A stretch of 64,000 nucleotides of DNA from an uncultured cyanobacterium (GCA_903903925.1 CAIVAU010000141.1:1-64000), one strand, 5' to 3'. Positions 12,239-24,543 are shown, numbered from the stretch's first letter. Made by a program: numbers and translations. The notes: generated by a model not told the origin, from the sequence alone.

Positions 12239-12691
12239 GGGCATTGGCACTGGTCATTGTGTAGGGGCGGGGTCTTCCCGCCCTTACAGAAGATTCATCG
12301 AGGATCTTAGTTTAAGATAGCATAAATATCAGGTAAAATCAGCATTCAGACTTGTATAAATTAAGAGTAACCCTGATTTTTGCACGGTTTGTCATTTAGA
12401 TCAGCAAGATCACTGGCGACTGACACAGCTTAGAATTGCTAACTCAGGATTCCAGTTCATTAAAAGAATCCAGCTTGGAATGCAAAGCTTGTGCTTATCC
12501 CAGTAGGTGCTGACCGCTACCCTCCTACTAATTTTCTACCTTGTAGTTGATGAAGCAGTAGTTAAAGGGTAACTATGGTTATAGATAGATCGTGCCCTTT
12601 TGAAACCCGAGTTCAGTTATGCTGATGCAGTGTTGTATCTCCTAGTCAACCGCCTTTTGGTTGCAACTGTTCGGATCAGAGTTACTCAACT
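12239..12691. other. 453-bp spacer with a hairpin at 12260-12288
   Basis: The segment contains an inverted repeat, TGTAGGGGCGGG and CCCGCCCTTACA around a short loop, just after the pentapeptide gene. It could end its transcript, although no T-run follows, and the same motif occurs as a dispersed cyanobacterial repeat. The remaining about 400 bp has no credible ORF; it is long enough for a leader or small RNA of the next gene, but I see no recognisable one. Confidence 0.5.
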
Positions 12692-12700
12692 GTGAAAATA

Positions 12701-13150
12701 ATGGAAACCCAGATGCAAGAATCAGAATACACAGAAATCAAATCTCCAGAGGCAGCTATGCCAGAAATCAACACCCAAACTGGAACCCTGGCTAAAATCC
12801 AGCCTGCCCCGCAGTCTCAAGAGCAATTGCTAAAGTATGGAGAACAAGTTTCTAGCTTTTTAGCAACACTCCCTGATTATCTAGGAAGCTTTTTTAATAC
12901 ATACAAACAACCCCTAATTACTGTTGGTTTAATAGTGACTGCTATTGTCACTGTTAAGATAGTCTTGGCAGTGTTGGATGCTTTGAACGATCTTCCATTG
13001 GTAGCACCAACCTTTGAATTGATTGGTATTGGTTACTCTGTGTGGTTTGTTTACCGTTATTTACTCAAAGCCTCGACTCGTGAAGAGTTAGCTAATGAAG
13101 TTACCATCCTCAAGACACAAGTTATTGGCAACCAATCACTAGATGTTTAA
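12701..13150 (+). CDS. CAAD/CURT1-type thylakoid membrane protein
   Basis: 149 residues from ATG 12701; a GTG at 12692 would add three residues. A disordered, Gln/Pro-rich N-terminus is followed by an amphipathic helix (LPDYLGSFFNTYKQPL) and two membrane helices (about 72-92 and 103-121). The helix pair and the YRYLL-type ending match the CAAD domain, found in cyanobacterial aminoacyl-tRNA synthetases and in CURT1 thylakoid-curvature proteins. This free-standing form is likely a thylakoid-shaping CURT1 homologue. A bidirectional terminator separates it from hom. Confidence 0.75.
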   Translation: METQMQESEYTEIKSPEAAMPEINTQTGTLAKIQPAPQSQEQLLKYGEQVSSFLATLPDYLGSFFNTYKQPLITVGLIVTAIVTVKIVLAVLDALNDLPLVAPTFELIGIGYSVWFVYRYLLKASTREELANEVTILKTQVIGNQSLDV

Positions 13151-13228
13151 CGGAAAGAAGTCAGGAGCCAGAATTAGCTTGGGTATTCTGACTCCTGAAT
13201 TCTGAGTTCTTCAATATCACCTTATATC

Positions 13229-13269
13229 AAAATGGTTAAGAATAATTAAAAAATTCTTGACCATTTTTT
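13229..13269. terminator. Bidirectional terminator between CAAD gene and hom
   Basis: The arms AATGGTTAAGAAT and ATTCTTGACCATT pair around a 9-nt A/T loop and are followed by T6 on the plus strand and A-rich/T-rich sequence on the other. It sits between two convergent genes. Confidence 0.8.
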
Positions 13270-13302
13270 ATCCAAGAGCCACAACTAACAACTCACTCTC
13301 AG

Positions 13303-14709
13303 CTACAGTACTCGGAGTATGCTAGGGATACTGTCTATTGCTTCCAATGTACCAATTTCTGTCAAGGCTCTGCGAAAATCGCCTTCTCGGACGTCGTGAG
13401 TGACAACAACAATTTCTGCTAGTTTTCCCTGAAAGCCTGTTTGGACAACTGATTCTAAGCTAACTCCGTGATTACCAAAGCAGGTGCCCAATTTACCAAT
13501 AACTCCTGATTGGTCTTTAGTGAGAAAACGAGCATAAAATCGTGTTACGAGTTCTGCCATCAGTGCGATTTGACAGTAGTCCTGATGCCTGCAAGATAAG
13601 AGCGGATTTGGCAAAATCATTTGAGATTTTGGCTCATTCGACCTTTCCTGGTTGGAAATGCCGATTTTGGATTGATCTAATTTCTGAGTGCTAACTTTTG
13701 CAGTTTTTATGGCAGCCACTATGTTTAGAATATCTGATGTTACAGCACTAGCTGTTGCGCCAGCACCAGCACCAGGACCGAAAAACATCACCTGTCCAAT
13801 AGGTTCACCTTCAACGAGAATGGCGTTATTAACTCCATGAATACTTGCTAGGGGATGTGCTTCAGGTACTAGGGTGGGATGAACCCGTACGGAAAGGGGG
13901 GGACTCGGGGTTCCCTCTGGAGATAGGGGGAAATTGGCTAGGGGCAAAGGAGTCTCACGTTTGGCGATCGCCAACAGTTTAATCACAAATCCCAATTTTT
14001 TGGCATAGGTAATATCTGTCTGGCTGACTTGCCTAATACCCTCACAATAGACATCTTCCAGATTAATGCGGCAACCATTGGCTAATGAGGCGAGGATGGC
14101 AATTTTATCTGCCGCGTCTAATCCATCCACGTCAGTAGTGGGGTCTGCTTCAGCGTAACCCAATTTTTGGGCATCAGCTAAAACATCGCTAAAGTGACTA
14201 CCTTCCGTTTGCATCCGCGTGAGGATATAGTTAGTCGTACCGTTAACAATGCCAGTAATGGTGTGAATGCGGTTAACACTTAAAGATTGCCTCAAAGGTT
14301 GAATTACCGGAATACCACCACCAACAGCAGCTTCTAGCATGATATATACTCCCACTTGCTCAGCAAGTGTGAAAATTTCATCACTATAGCGGGCGATCAC
14401 TGCTTTATTCGCAGTCACAACGTGCTTACCAGCAGCAATGGCTTTCAGGATCAGCGATCGCGCTGGTTCCAGTCCTCCCATCACCTCGACCACAATATCT
14501 ACCGCCGGATCGGTAACAATGCTGTCTAAATCTGTAGTGATGACCCCCTCTGGAAGTCTAACTGCACGGGGTTTACCCTGCGATCGCACTCCCACCCGAT
14601 ATATTTCTATTTCCTGCAACAACGGGTGACGTCCAACGCGGTCTAGTAACAATTCCACTGTACCCGTCCCCACAATGCCTAATCCCAGTATTCCCAGCTT
14701 TACACCCAC
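13303..14709 (-). CDS. hom: Homoserine dehydrogenase
   Basis: NAD(P)-dependent reduction of aspartate semialdehyde to homoserine, feeding threonine and methionine synthesis. The family N-terminus is GVKLGILGLGIVGTGTVELL, so I place the start at the GTG at 14709 rather than the upstream ATG, giving 468 residues. It has a Rossmann NAD site, VTANKAVIA, the GIVNGTTNYILTRM catalytic segment with EADPTTDVDGLDAADK, and a C-terminal ACT domain (FLTKDQSGVIGKLG) for feedback control by threonine. Two low-complexity insertions (PLSPEGTPSPPL, and a segment after AIKTAKVS) make it longer than the about 430 residues usual in cyanobacteria. Confidence 0.93.
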   Translation of the reverse strand: MGVKLGILGLGIVGTGTVELLLDRVGRHPLLQEIEIYRVGVRSQGKPRAVRLPEGVITTDLDSIVTDPAVDIVVEVMGGLEPARSLILKAIAAGKHVVTANKAVIARYSDEIFTLAEQVGVYIMLEAAVGGGIPVIQPLRQSLSVNRIHTITGIVNGTTNYILTRMQTEGSHFSDVLADAQKLGYAEADPTTDVDGLDAADKIAILASLANGCRINLEDVYCEGIRQVSQTDITYAKKLGFVIKLLAIAKRETPLPLANFPLSPEGTPSPPLSVRVHPTLVPEAHPLASIHGVNNAILVEGEPIGQVMFFGPGAGAGATASAVTSDILNIVAAIKTAKVSTQKLDQSKIGISNQERSNEPKSQMILPNPLLSCRHQDYCQIALMAELVTRFYARFLTKDQSGVIGKLGTCFGNHGVSLESVVQTGFQGKLAEIVVVTHDVREGDFRRALTEIGTLEAIDSIPSILRVL

Positions 14710-14823
14710 AAGCCTTACACCAAATTTTACCAACAACAATTGTAGGTGAAGCATATGCCCCACCTACTAACCTTCATCTTTCTATTCTGTTGTGAGTTAT
14801 CGGTTACTAGCTATGAGTTTCTA

Positions 14824-14853
14824 CTCCTAACTCCTAACTCCTAACTCCTAACT
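14824..14853. repeat. CTCCTAA heptad repeat
   Basis: About four units of CTCCTAA end right at the petH stop codon. Confidence 0.85.
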
Positions 14854-14857
14854 TCCT

Positions 14858-16800
<1,943 letters not shown>

Positions 16801-17805
16801 ATGAGTAGTAAGCTGGAACAGGTGGTATTGATTGGAGTTGCAGGAGACTCAGGATGCGGTAAATCTACATTTTTGCGTCGTCTGATAGATTTATTCGGGG
16901 AAGATTTTATGACTGTCATCTGTTTGGATGACTATCATTCTCTAGATCGCAAGCAGCGTAAAGAGACAGGAATAACTGCACTTGATCCTAGGGCAAATAA
17001 TTTTGACCTCATGTATGAGCAAATTAATGCGCTCAAGAATGGTCTACCGATAGATAAGCCGATTTACAATCATGAAACTGGTTTGATTGATCCGCCAGAG
17101 CGAATACAACCAAATCATATCGTCGTGGTTGAGGGGCTGCATCCTTTATATGATGAACGCGTGCGATCGCTCATTGACTTTAGCGTCTACTTTGACATTA
17201 GCGATGAAGTCAAAATTGCTTGGAAAATCCAGCGAGACATGGCAGAACGCGGTCACCGTTACGAAGATGTTCTAGCTCAAATCAATTCCCGTAAACCTGA
17301 TTTTACAAAGTACATTGAACCGCAAAGAGAGTACGCCGATGTGGTTCTCCAGGTATTGCCCACAAACTTGATTAAAGAAGATAAAGAACGCAAAGTCCTG
17401 CGGGTACGTATGCTTCAACGGGAAAACAAAGAAGGTTTTGAACCAACCTACCTTTTTGATGAAGGCTCAACTATTCAGTGGACTCCCTGCGGACGCAAGC
17501 TGAGTTGTTCCTACCCTGGTATGCAATTATACTATGGTTCCGATGTTTACTATGGTCGCTACGTTTCAGTATTGGAGGTAGATGGTCAATTTGACAACCT
17601 GGAGGAAGTCATTTACATCGAAAACCATCTGAGCAAAACATCTACTAAATACCAAGGTGAGATGACTCACTTATTGCTCCAGCACCGCGAGTATCCAGGT
17701 TCTAATAATGGTACTGGATTGTTCCAAGTATTGACAGGTTTAAAAATGCGTGAAGCTTACGAGCGATTAACGGCCAAGGAAGCAAAGCTGGCGGCTAAGG
17801 TATAA
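16801..17805 (+). CDS. prk: Phosphoribulokinase
   Basis: Makes ribulose-1,5-bisphosphate from ribulose-5-phosphate and ATP in the Calvin cycle (cytosol). 334 residues. The P-loop GDSGCGKST (15-23) contains Cys19, and Cys41 follows in MTVICLDDYHS; this pair is the thioredoxin-controlled disulfide of the oxygenic-phototroph enzyme. The C-terminal pair in PCGRKLSC is also present. These cysteines allow CP12/GAPDH complex formation in the dark. It has a strong AGAGGAG ribosome site and a Rho-independent terminator right behind it, so it is probably monocistronic. Confidence 0.98.
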   Translation: MSSKLEQVVLIGVAGDSGCGKSTFLRRLIDLFGEDFMTVICLDDYHSLDRKQRKETGITALDPRANNFDLMYEQINALKNGLPIDKPIYNHETGLIDPPERIQPNHIVVVEGLHPLYDERVRSLIDFSVYFDISDEVKIAWKIQRDMAERGHRYEDVLAQINSRKPDFTKYIEPQREYADVVLQVLPTNLIKEDKERKVLRVRMLQRENKEGFEPTYLFDEGSTIQWTPCGRKLSCSYPGMQLYYGSDVYYGRYVSVLEVDGQFDNLEEVIYIENHLSKTSTKYQGEMTHLLLQHREYPGSNNGTGLFQVLTGLKMREAYERLTAKEAKLAAKV

Positions 17806-17832
17806 AGCAACTGTGTTTACCTCAAAGCTTTT

Positions 17833-17862
17833 GGGGATGCTTCTGGGTATCCCCTCTTTTTT
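17833..17862 (+). terminator. Rho-independent terminator of prk
   Basis: The stem GGGGATGC/GTATCCCC (one G-U pair) with a 6-nt loop is followed by TCTTTTTT, 27 bp after the prk stop. Confidence 0.9.
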
Positions 17863-18043
17863 GCCTAATCAATTAACATATCCAACTTCGATGTATCTTT
17901 AAAAGACTCAGTATTATTCACTTATTTTCATGAAGTTAACATTATTCTGACTATTAATTCCAAAAATATTGTTATGATTGCAGATTAAAGTAGCTGTGCT
18001 AAATAACCGTTTAGGCAGCCTCAAACTCGATTTAACTTGATTC

Positions 18044-18061
18044 AAGGAGGAATCTCTTTTG
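18044..18061 (+). promoter_or_regulatory. Strong Shine-Dalgarno driving a TTG start of metK
   Basis: AAGGAGG at 18044-18050 stands 8 nt before TTG (18059-18061), where the family N-terminus begins. No in-frame ATG or GTG lies between, so the perfect ribosome site fixes TTG as the start. Confidence 0.8.
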
Positions 18062-19321
18062 ACTCGTCGCTATCTATTTACTTCCGAGTCAGTAACCGAA
18101 GGACATCCAGATAAAATTTGCGATCAGATCTCTGATACAATTCTAGATTCCTTACTCACACAAGATCCTAGCAGCCGTGTTGCGGCTGAAGTAGTGGTCA
18201 ATACTGGCTTAGTACTAGTTACAGGTGAAATAACCACCAAAGCCAATGTAAATTACGTGAATCTCGTCCGCAAGAAAATTGCTGAAATCGGCTACAGCGA
18301 TGGCGAAAACGGATTTTGCTCCACCAGTTGCTCGGTAATTGTTGCTTTAGATGAACAATCGCCTGATATTGCCCAAGGCGTTAACAGCGCTCATGAAATT
18401 CGTGAGCAGGATAGTGAAGAACTATTCGATAGCATTGGTGCTGGTGATCAAGGGCTGATGTTCGGTTTCGCTTGTAACGAAACACCAGAACTTATGCCTT
18501 TGCCAATTAGTCTTGCCCACCGCATTGCTCGCCGCCTAGCAGCAGCCCGCAAAACCGGTCAACTGTCATACTTGCGCCCGGATGGTAAAACCCAAGTCAC
18601 TGTAGTCTATGAAGACGGACGACCTGTAGGTATTGATACTATTCTGGTTTCTACTCAGCACACAGCGACGATCGGAGAAATCACCGATGAAGCAGCTGTG
18701 CAGGACAAGATTAAACAAGACCTGTGGTCAGCAGTGGTTGAACCAGCTTTTGTTGACCTTGACGTCAAGCCAGATGCGCAAACACGCTTTTTAGTCAATC
18801 CTACTGGCAAGTTTGTCATCGGTGGACCTCAAGGAGATTCTGGTCTGACTGGACGCAAGATTATTGTTGATACCTACGGTGGCTACTCCCGACATGGGGG
18901 CGGAGCATTTTCTGGTAAAGACCCCACAAAGGTAGACCGTTCTGCTGCTTATGCATCTCGCTACGCAGCAAAAAATATTGTGGCTGCTGGGTTAGCAGAA
19001 AAATGTGAAGTCCAACTCAGTTATGCGATTGGGGTAGCGCGACCAGTCAGCATTTTTGTGGAAACCTTTGGCACTGGTAAAGTCGATGACGACATTTTGC
19101 TGGATTTGGTCAAACAACATTTTGAACTGCGCCCAGCAGGGATTATCCATGCCTTCAATTTACGCAACCTCCCTAGTGAACGTGGCGGACGTTTTTATCA
19201 GGACGTCGCTGCTTACGGTCATTTGGGACGAGATGATTTAGACTTGCCTTGGGAGCGTACCGATAAGGCAGAATTGTTGAAACAAGCAGTTAGCAATTTG
19301 CTTTCGGTCGCAAGCGCTTAA
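18059..19321 (+). CDS. metK: S-adenosylmethionine synthase
   Basis: Makes S-adenosylmethionine from methionine and ATP. 420 residues from a TTG start (the SD at 18044 decides it), the full length of the cyanobacterial enzyme. It has [18 protein letters not shown] at the N-terminus, the [12 protein letters not shown] loop, the phosphate loop [20 protein letters not shown] and [19 protein letters not shown]. All metal and phosphate ligands appear intact. No SAM riboswitch was recognised in the 250-bp spacer after prk. Confidence 0.97.
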   Translation: MTRRYLFTSESVTEGHPDKICDQISDTILDSLLTQDPSSRVAAEVVVNTGLVLVTGEITTKANVNYVNLVRKKIAEIGYSDGENGFCSTSCSVIVALDEQSPDIAQGVNSAHEIREQDSEELFDSIGAGDQGLMFGFACNETPELMPLPISLAHRIARRLAAARKTGQLSYLRPDGKTQVTVVYEDGRPVGIDTILVSTQHTATIGEITDEAAVQDKIKQDLWSAVVEPAFVDLDVKPDAQTRFLVNPTGKFVIGGPQGDSGLTGRKIIVDTYGGYSRHGGGAFSGKDPTKVDRSAAYASRYAAKNIVAAGLAEKCEVQLSYAIGVARPVSIFVETFGTGKVDDDILLDLVKQHFELRPAGIIHAFNLRNLPSERGGRFYQDVAAYGHLGRDDLDLPWERTDKAELLKQAVSNLLSVASA

Positions 19322-19678
19322 AAAAATGAGGCGTTCAAAGTCAGGAGTATAATTACTAACTCCTCACTCTAATGTTACTTGTTGCAGGTGGATAGGGGTT
19401 TGCGGCTTAGGCACGTTAATTCCCTTTCCACCCATCTCACTTTCCCTCGCATTTGTCGCCAACTCGTTGTAGGGGTATTTGATTAAAAATAAATTCTGAC
19501 TCCTGACTACTGATTCCTGAATTCTTAGGTATTGCCGTTTAGCAATTCCAGGTTAAACTGAGAACAGTAGATTAAGGGCTTTTGTCCTTAAAAACACAAA
19601 CTATGTCATCACCAATTGAACTGATTTAAGTGTATATACTAAATATGGTGATCGCGGGAGGGCGAGGAGATTGGAGGG
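19322..19678. other. 357-bp spacer
   Basis: Contains scattered gene-flanking repeats (ACTCCTCACTC, CTGACTCCTGACTAC) and the leader of the sensor kinase, with a purine-rich GGAGATTGGAGGG ribosome site at its end. No gene is visible. Confidence 0.5.
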
Positions 19679-21403
19679 ATGCAAACTCAAAAGCCATCCT
19701 ATGTTGACAGGAATTTAGAAAAAAAACTTGTGTCAGCCGATCAGCCTTCGACCGACGAACTCCCGACTATAGAATTTCCCTCTCAAGGGAAACTGAAAGC
19801 AAGTTCTTGGCGCATCCACCAAAAAATTGGTTATGGATACCTCCTGGCAATTGGGATTGGCTTTTTCGGCTCACTTGCTGGATTATTAATCTCTAACTAC
19901 TACCGGGGAATAGAAATCAGGAAATATTATCATGCCCAATACCAAGTACGAATGCTGGCTGATTTCGAGGATGCGTTAATAGGAGTGCAATTGTACAGTT
20001 CAAGCTTGGTTGCTACTCTCCAGAATCCAGAACGTCTTCATCGCAAAAAAACGGAATTTTTGAAGAGTGTTGAGAAAGCTCAGGATACGGAAGATAAAAT
20101 TAGAAAATTTCTAGAGGATAAGCCAGGGAAACTAGCAGCAACAGAAGATACATTAGATAGCTTGCTGTATAATTATAGCACTAACTTAGACTCCTACGTT
20201 AGGCAAATAAAGTCAGTCTTGCATCAAGTTGATAAACGGCAATTACAACCACAGCAGATTTCTTCAGTACAAAACCATCTGCTCACAATTATGCGTGGGG
20301 ACAAAGCCGTAGCGCTAGATCAGGTGTCTCAACAATTAGCCAACATCCTACAAAGCGCTAAACAGCAAGAACGGGAAATCACAATACATTTAGATCATTC
20401 CAAAGTCGTTGAGAGAGCAATTGTGATCGTCAGTATGCTCATATCAGTGGCGATCGCAGCAATTATCGCTTGGCGGACTTCCAGGGCGATCGCTGAACCT
20501 GTGATTCTTGTAACTCAAGTTGCTGAACAGGTAGCGAGGAAATCTAACTTTGATTTGCGAGCGCCTATCACCACCGAAGATGAAATTGGGTTATTAGCCA
20601 AATCTCTCAATCGTTTAATCGAGCAAGTTTCTAAGCATACCAAAGAATTAAAACAAGCAAAAGAAATCGCAGAAGAGGCAAGCAATGCAAAAAGCCAGTT
20701 TCTGGCAAATATTAGCCACGAGTTACGCACACCATTGAATGCCATCATTGGCTTAAGCCAACTGCTAGAAGACGATGCGACTGATTTTGGTATAACAGGG
20801 GATTTTATCACTGATTTGGAGTCGATCAACTCTGCTGGCAAGCATCTACTAGCATTAATCAACGACATCCTCGACTTATCGAAAATTGAAGCGGGGAAAA
20901 TGACTTTTTACCCAGAGACATTTGAACTTACCACGCTCATTAACGGTATCGTCCTCACAGTGAAGCCTTTGGTAGATAAAAATGGCAATCATTTAGAAGT
21001 AGATTGTGACCAAGAACTTGGCCTCATGTACACCGACCAAACTAAGCTACGGCAGGTGCTGTACAATCTGCTGAGCAACGCCGCTAAGTTTACCACGAAC
21101 GGCAAAGTAAAGCTCGTGATTAAAAAGGAAAAGGTTGACTTATCAGAAGACACTTTTAATGGAATCATTTCTTTCATCGTCATCGATACGGGTATCGGTA
21201 TGTCTCATCAACAACTTCAGCAGTTGTTTCAACCCTTTATCCAAGGAGATGCTTCCACGACGAAAAGGTATGGTGGTACAGGACTGGGTTTAGCGATTAG
21301 TCGTCACTTTTGCCATATGATGGGCGGTGAGATTGTTGTCAAAAGTGAGCTTGGGGTTGGGTCCACTTTCACTGTGAGCATTCCACTCGTTTTTCAGGGA
21401 TAA
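19679..21403 (+). CDS. Membrane sensor histidine kinase
   Basis: A 574-residue inner-membrane kinase. The cytoplasmic N-tail of about 48 residues is followed by TM1 (about 51-71), an all-helical periplasmic sensor (about 75-240) that looks like a CHASE3/four-helix type, TM2 (about 244-264) and HAMP (about 265-318). A coiled coil leads to the HisKA domain with phospho-acceptor His347 ([13 protein letters not shown]). The ATPase domain has N ([15 protein letters not shown]), G1 (VIDTGIGM), F (FIQGD) and G2 ([10 protein letters not shown]) boxes. There is no receiver domain, and no response regulator adjoins it, so the partner is encoded elsewhere. Signal unknown. Confidence 0.93.
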   Translation: MQTQKPSYVDRNLEKKLVSADQPSTDELPTIEFPSQGKLKASSWRIHQKIGYGYLLAIGIGFFGSLAGLLISNYYRGIEIRKYYHAQYQVRMLADFEDALIGVQLYSSSLVATLQNPERLHRKKTEFLKSVEKAQDTEDKIRKFLEDKPGKLAATEDTLDSLLYNYSTNLDSYVRQIKSVLHQVDKRQLQPQQISSVQNHLLTIMRGDKAVALDQVSQQLANILQSAKQQEREITIHLDHSKVVERAIVIVSMLISVAIAAIIAWRTSRAIAEPVILVTQVAEQVARKSNFDLRAPITTEDEIGLLAKSLNRLIEQVSKHTKELKQAKEIAEEASNAKSQFLANISHELRTPLNAIIGLSQLLEDDATDFGITGDFITDLESINSAGKHLLALINDILDLSKIEAGKMTFYPETFELTTLINGIVLTVKPLVDKNGNHLEVDCDQELGLMYTDQTKLRQVLYNLLSNAAKFTTNGKVKLVIKKEKVDLSEDTFNGIISFIVIDTGIGMSHQQLQQLFQPFIQGDASTTKRYGGTGLGLAISRHFCHMMGGEIVVKSELGVGSTFTVSIPLVFQG

Positions 21404-21415
21404 CGCCCTGCGGGA

Positions 21416-21490
21416 AGTCAAAAGTCAAAAGTCAAAAGTCAAAAGTATTAAATAATTGCAAGAATTCAGGACTCAGGACTCAGGACTCAG
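21416..21490. repeat. AAGTCAA and AGGACTC tandem repeats
   Basis: AAAGTCA units occupy 21416-21447 and CAGGACT units 21466-21490, in the spacer between the convergent kinase and transketolase-like genes. Confidence 0.85.
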
Positions 21491-21594
21491 AATAGTTGAG
21501 AAAATGTCAGTACAAGCAAAACATAGGTTGCTACTATGTGCTTACCTGTTGATTATTCTGAGTTCTGAGTTCTGACTCCTGAATCCTTACATGG

Positions 21595-23511
21595 TTACTT
21601 AATGATTTCCTTGATCTTCTTGATAATGCCATCAGGATCTATTCCCTGATGGGGGAACTGTTCCCACAGACCACCGCAGCCTTCTTTGTGAACACCCAAG
21701 TGGGCAAACTTTGGTGTTAATCCGCGTTCTAGCAGCCAGGAACCAAAGCGGCTCCCTAGTCCTGTACGGCGGTTAAGGGATTCCACTACGAGCACAAATG
21801 GCGCATGACCAACCTTGACGAGCATTTCTTCATCAATGACGTTCAGTGTCGGCTTGTTGATCAAACCCACATCAATTCCTTCCTGTTTCAAACGTTCTAC
21901 AGCGTCTACTGCGCGGTATAATGCATCGCCAAAGCTGATGATGTAGCCAGCCGTCCCCTCACGTACGACTTCATCCTTCCCAGGAGTGAAGGTGTAACCT
22001 TCTGCATATAAGTCTTTGCCATTGGCATCAAGGATGTTTGGCACTTTGGAACGGGTGGAGAAGATAAACCGTAGTCCTGGGTCAAAGAACACTGCTTCAA
22101 CACAGGCTTTCATCTGTGCAGCATCTGCTGGGAAGTACAGTCGTGTTTCATAGCCGTCATCCAGCCCGTTGTCAGCAAACAGATTGTTCAATCCGAAATG
22201 ACAGGTATTGTCTGCCATGTCGTCTACACCAGAGTGGGAGAAATGACACAAGACGTTGGAGTAATTGAGACGCGCCATCGTAATTTCCGAGATGCACATC
22301 TCTAGGAATGCACTAAAAGTGCCAAAGATGCCCTGCTTGCCTTTTTCCATGCCAAATCCAGCAGCAGCAGAGAAGTTACCTCGCTCCATAATGCCAGAAC
22401 TCACGAAGATTTCTGGGTAGGCGTCGTGAATTTTTTTCAGTCCACAAGAACCTTCCAGGTCACTGTCGATGCACATCACCTTAGAAATGCGATCAGCTTC
22501 ACTCATTCGGCTGAGTACAGATACCACCGCTTCGCCAAATACGTTCCGATTAGAACCTTCTTTATCGCTGGAACCAATGAATTTATAGCTGTTCTTGGGC
22601 TTTTGAATGTTCTTGAGGTAGTTGGCGGCTTCTGTTCGTCCACGCTGTTCCAGGTAGGCGATCGCCTTATCAACTGGAATCACATCGTGACCATGGGTAG
22701 AACCCTCAATTCCTTCAATCCCCACAGCCATTTTCCGCTTGTTAACCAATGCGATCGGGCCATTGGTCGTGACTGCTTGACATATACGATGATACAAATC
22801 ATCCAAGTCCTCCCCATCCCCTTCATTCACAGAAACGCCGTGACCAGCTAGTGTCTTGGAGACACTGAAACCTGGGAGGTAATCTGAAGGATGTCCGGCG
22901 ATGGTGACATCATTATCGTCGATAATGAGCTTGACGTTGAGATTCTTGGCAACTGCCAGACGTGCTGCTTCCGCATCATTACCTTCTTGCTGCGAACCAT
23001 CAGATCCCAGACAAATAACGACCTTATCGGGATTAGCCATTGCTACACCATTAATGTATGGCCAGATGTGTCCAAGACGTCCAGAACTAAATTTCACACC
23101 AGGTGTAAGTCCCAGTTCAGGGTGTCCAGGTAGTTCTGAATAAGCTGCACGATATTGGGTAAGACGTTCAGCAGGTAAGTCATTGTGTAGCACAGCCATC
23201 AGGTATTGTGTTGCTACCCGGTGTCCTGCTTCATCAAAGAAAATCGGCACGAATTTATCTGGTGCTCCTCGGAACAACGCATCGAGGATGACCACTTCTG
23301 GTACTGTGTCATAAGGACCACCAGTGTGCCCACCGACACCTCTAGCAGCTCCTGTAGCAGTGAAGAAAACGATCGCATCACGACAGAGTTGAATGTTTTC
23401 TTTGAGCGTTTTCCGCTGCTCGTCAGTAAGGGTCGATTTTGTCGGATCTAGTGCTAGTGGCTTGTAGGCAGCAAGATCAATTGGAAAGCTAGCTTTAACA
23501 GTAGTAGTCAT
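21595..23511 (-). CDS. Transketolase-like ThDP enzyme
   Basis: 638 residues with all three transketolase regions. The ThDP-binding domain has VICLGSDGSQQEGNDAEAAR and ends in LIIDDNDVTI; the pyrimidine domain has the glutamate-bearing IMERGNFSAAAGF; and a C-terminal domain follows. It is not the classical Calvin-cycle Tkt: the family start SGHPGLPMG is replaced by GGHTGGPYDTVPEVVILDAL, and the sequence is more like a second, divergent transketolase clade found in cyanobacteria. The substrate is therefore uncertain. It lies near prk, petH and glk, which suits sugar-phosphate metabolism. It is complete, with its start at ATG 23511. Confidence 0.8.
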   Translation of the reverse strand: MTTTVKASFPIDLAAYKPLALDPTKSTLTDEQRKTLKENIQLCRDAIVFFTATGAARGVGGHTGGPYDTVPEVVILDALFRGAPDKFVPIFFDEAGHRVATQYLMAVLHNDLPAERLTQYRAAYSELPGHPELGLTPGVKFSSGRLGHIWPYINGVAMANPDKVVICLGSDGSQQEGNDAEAARLAVAKNLNVKLIIDDNDVTIAGHPSDYLPGFSVSKTLAGHGVSVNEGDGEDLDDLYHRICQAVTTNGPIALVNKRKMAVGIEGIEGSTHGHDVIPVDKAIAYLEQRGRTEAANYLKNIQKPKNSYKFIGSSDKEGSNRNVFGEAVVSVLSRMSEADRISKVMCIDSDLEGSCGLKKIHDAYPEIFVSSGIMERGNFSAAAGFGMEKGKQGIFGTFSAFLEMCISEITMARLNYSNVLCHFSHSGVDDMADNTCHFGLNNLFADNGLDDGYETRLYFPADAAQMKACVEAVFFDPGLRFIFSTRSKVPNILDANGKDLYAEGYTFTPGKDEVVREGTAGYIISFGDALYRAVDAVERLKQEGIDVGLINKPTLNVIDEEMLVKVGHAPFVLVVESLNRRTGLGSRFGSWLLERGLTPKFAHLGVHKEGCGGLWEQFPHQGIDPDGIIKKIKEIIK

Positions 23512-23872
23512 GGCTGTGTTCCTGAATTTAACTGATTATCACCGAAGGAACCGTCATCGTTGGCAGTGCGCTGTAAAGGTGAACCTTATAGTTATGGTAA
23601 ATTACACTTCAATCCCCACACCACGTTGCACTCTATCGAGATAGACTTGAGTTTATCGCGAATATTGGCACTTTTCTGCCTAGAAGTTACAAAGAGCGAT
23701 CCCCCTGCTCCCCTGCTCCCCTGCTCCCTGCCCCCCACTCAGCCAAAGTAATCAAAATTTGTTTTATTAAGAGTAATTACGAAATATATCATAAAATTAA
23801 AATTATAACCCATACTAATGGGCTTTTTCAGTCTATTCTCAGACTTCAGCCTGCGCTTAAATATATTAAGAT
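23512..23872. other. 361-bp spacer with CCCCTGCTC repeats
   Basis: Divergent promoter region between the transketolase-like and phosphatase genes. A CCCCTGCTC tandem stretch is at about 23702-23740, followed by an AT-rich tract. No gene seen. Confidence 0.55.
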
Positions 23873-24520
23873 ATGAGTCAAATTATCTGGATCGCAAGAC
23901 ACGCTAACCGCCTCGACTTCGTAAACCCTGATTGGTTTCTCACAGCAGAACGACGTTACGATTCACCTTTATCGGAAGACGGTACTGTGCAGGCAAAGCA
24001 ACTAGCTAACCGCTTGAAAGGAGAAAATATTGCCCATATTTTTGCTTCCCCCTTTCTGAGAACGGTGCAAACAGCTAACGCAGTCGCAGAAGTTCTCGAT
24101 TTACCGATCCAACTGGAAACAGGCTTGAGTGAATGGCTCAATTCAACCTGGATGACGGAAGAACCACAAAGACTCCCAACTCCAGCGTTAGCAGAATTAT
24201 TCCCGAGAATTAATACTCACTATGTACCACGCATTGCTGCCAAATACCCTGAAACATACGAACAAATGTTGGAACGTTCAGGGCAAACTGCCAAATGCCT
24301 TGCATCTGAATTCCATCTGGAGGATATACTTTTGATAGGACATGGTGCATCAGTAGTAGGAGCAACAATGGGGTTAGTTGGCGAGATTGCCAGAACGGAA
24401 GTGAAAGCTTCGTTATGTTCTTTGGTGAAAGTTGTGCGTCATGACCCAGAATGGTTGCTAGAACTCAAGGGCGATATCTCTCATTTGAATCAAGTAGAGG
24501 AAGTCATTCGGTTTAATTAG
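23873..24520 (+). CDS. Histidine phosphatase family protein
   Basis: 215 residues. The phosphoglycerate-mutase/SixA-type signature appears as IARHANR, with catalytic His10 and Ala where Gly is usual (RHG to RHA). Also present are SEDGTVQAKQLANRL, FASPFLRTVQTA with the phosphate-binding Arg, and the second catalytic His in LIGHGASVVG near residue 160. The substrate is unknown; the neighbouring glucokinase hints at sugar phosphates only by position. Intact and probably cytoplasmic. Confidence 0.85.
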   Translation: MSQIIWIARHANRLDFVNPDWFLTAERRYDSPLSEDGTVQAKQLANRLKGENIAHIFASPFLRTVQTANAVAEVLDLPIQLETGLSEWLNSTWMTEEPQRLPTPALAELFPRINTHYVPRIAAKYPETYEQMLERSGQTAKCLASEFHLEDILLIGHGASVVGATMGLVGEIARTEVKASLCSLVKVVRHDPEWLLELKGDISHLNQVEEVIRFN

Positions 24521-24543
24521 ATAGATAGTGGTTGATCGGAAAG

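Noticed and set aside
17880-18043. SAM riboswitch upstream of metK
   Set aside because: I could not recognise a SAM-I or SAM-II core (no kink-turn or conserved junction). The spacer is AT-rich and unstructured by eye.
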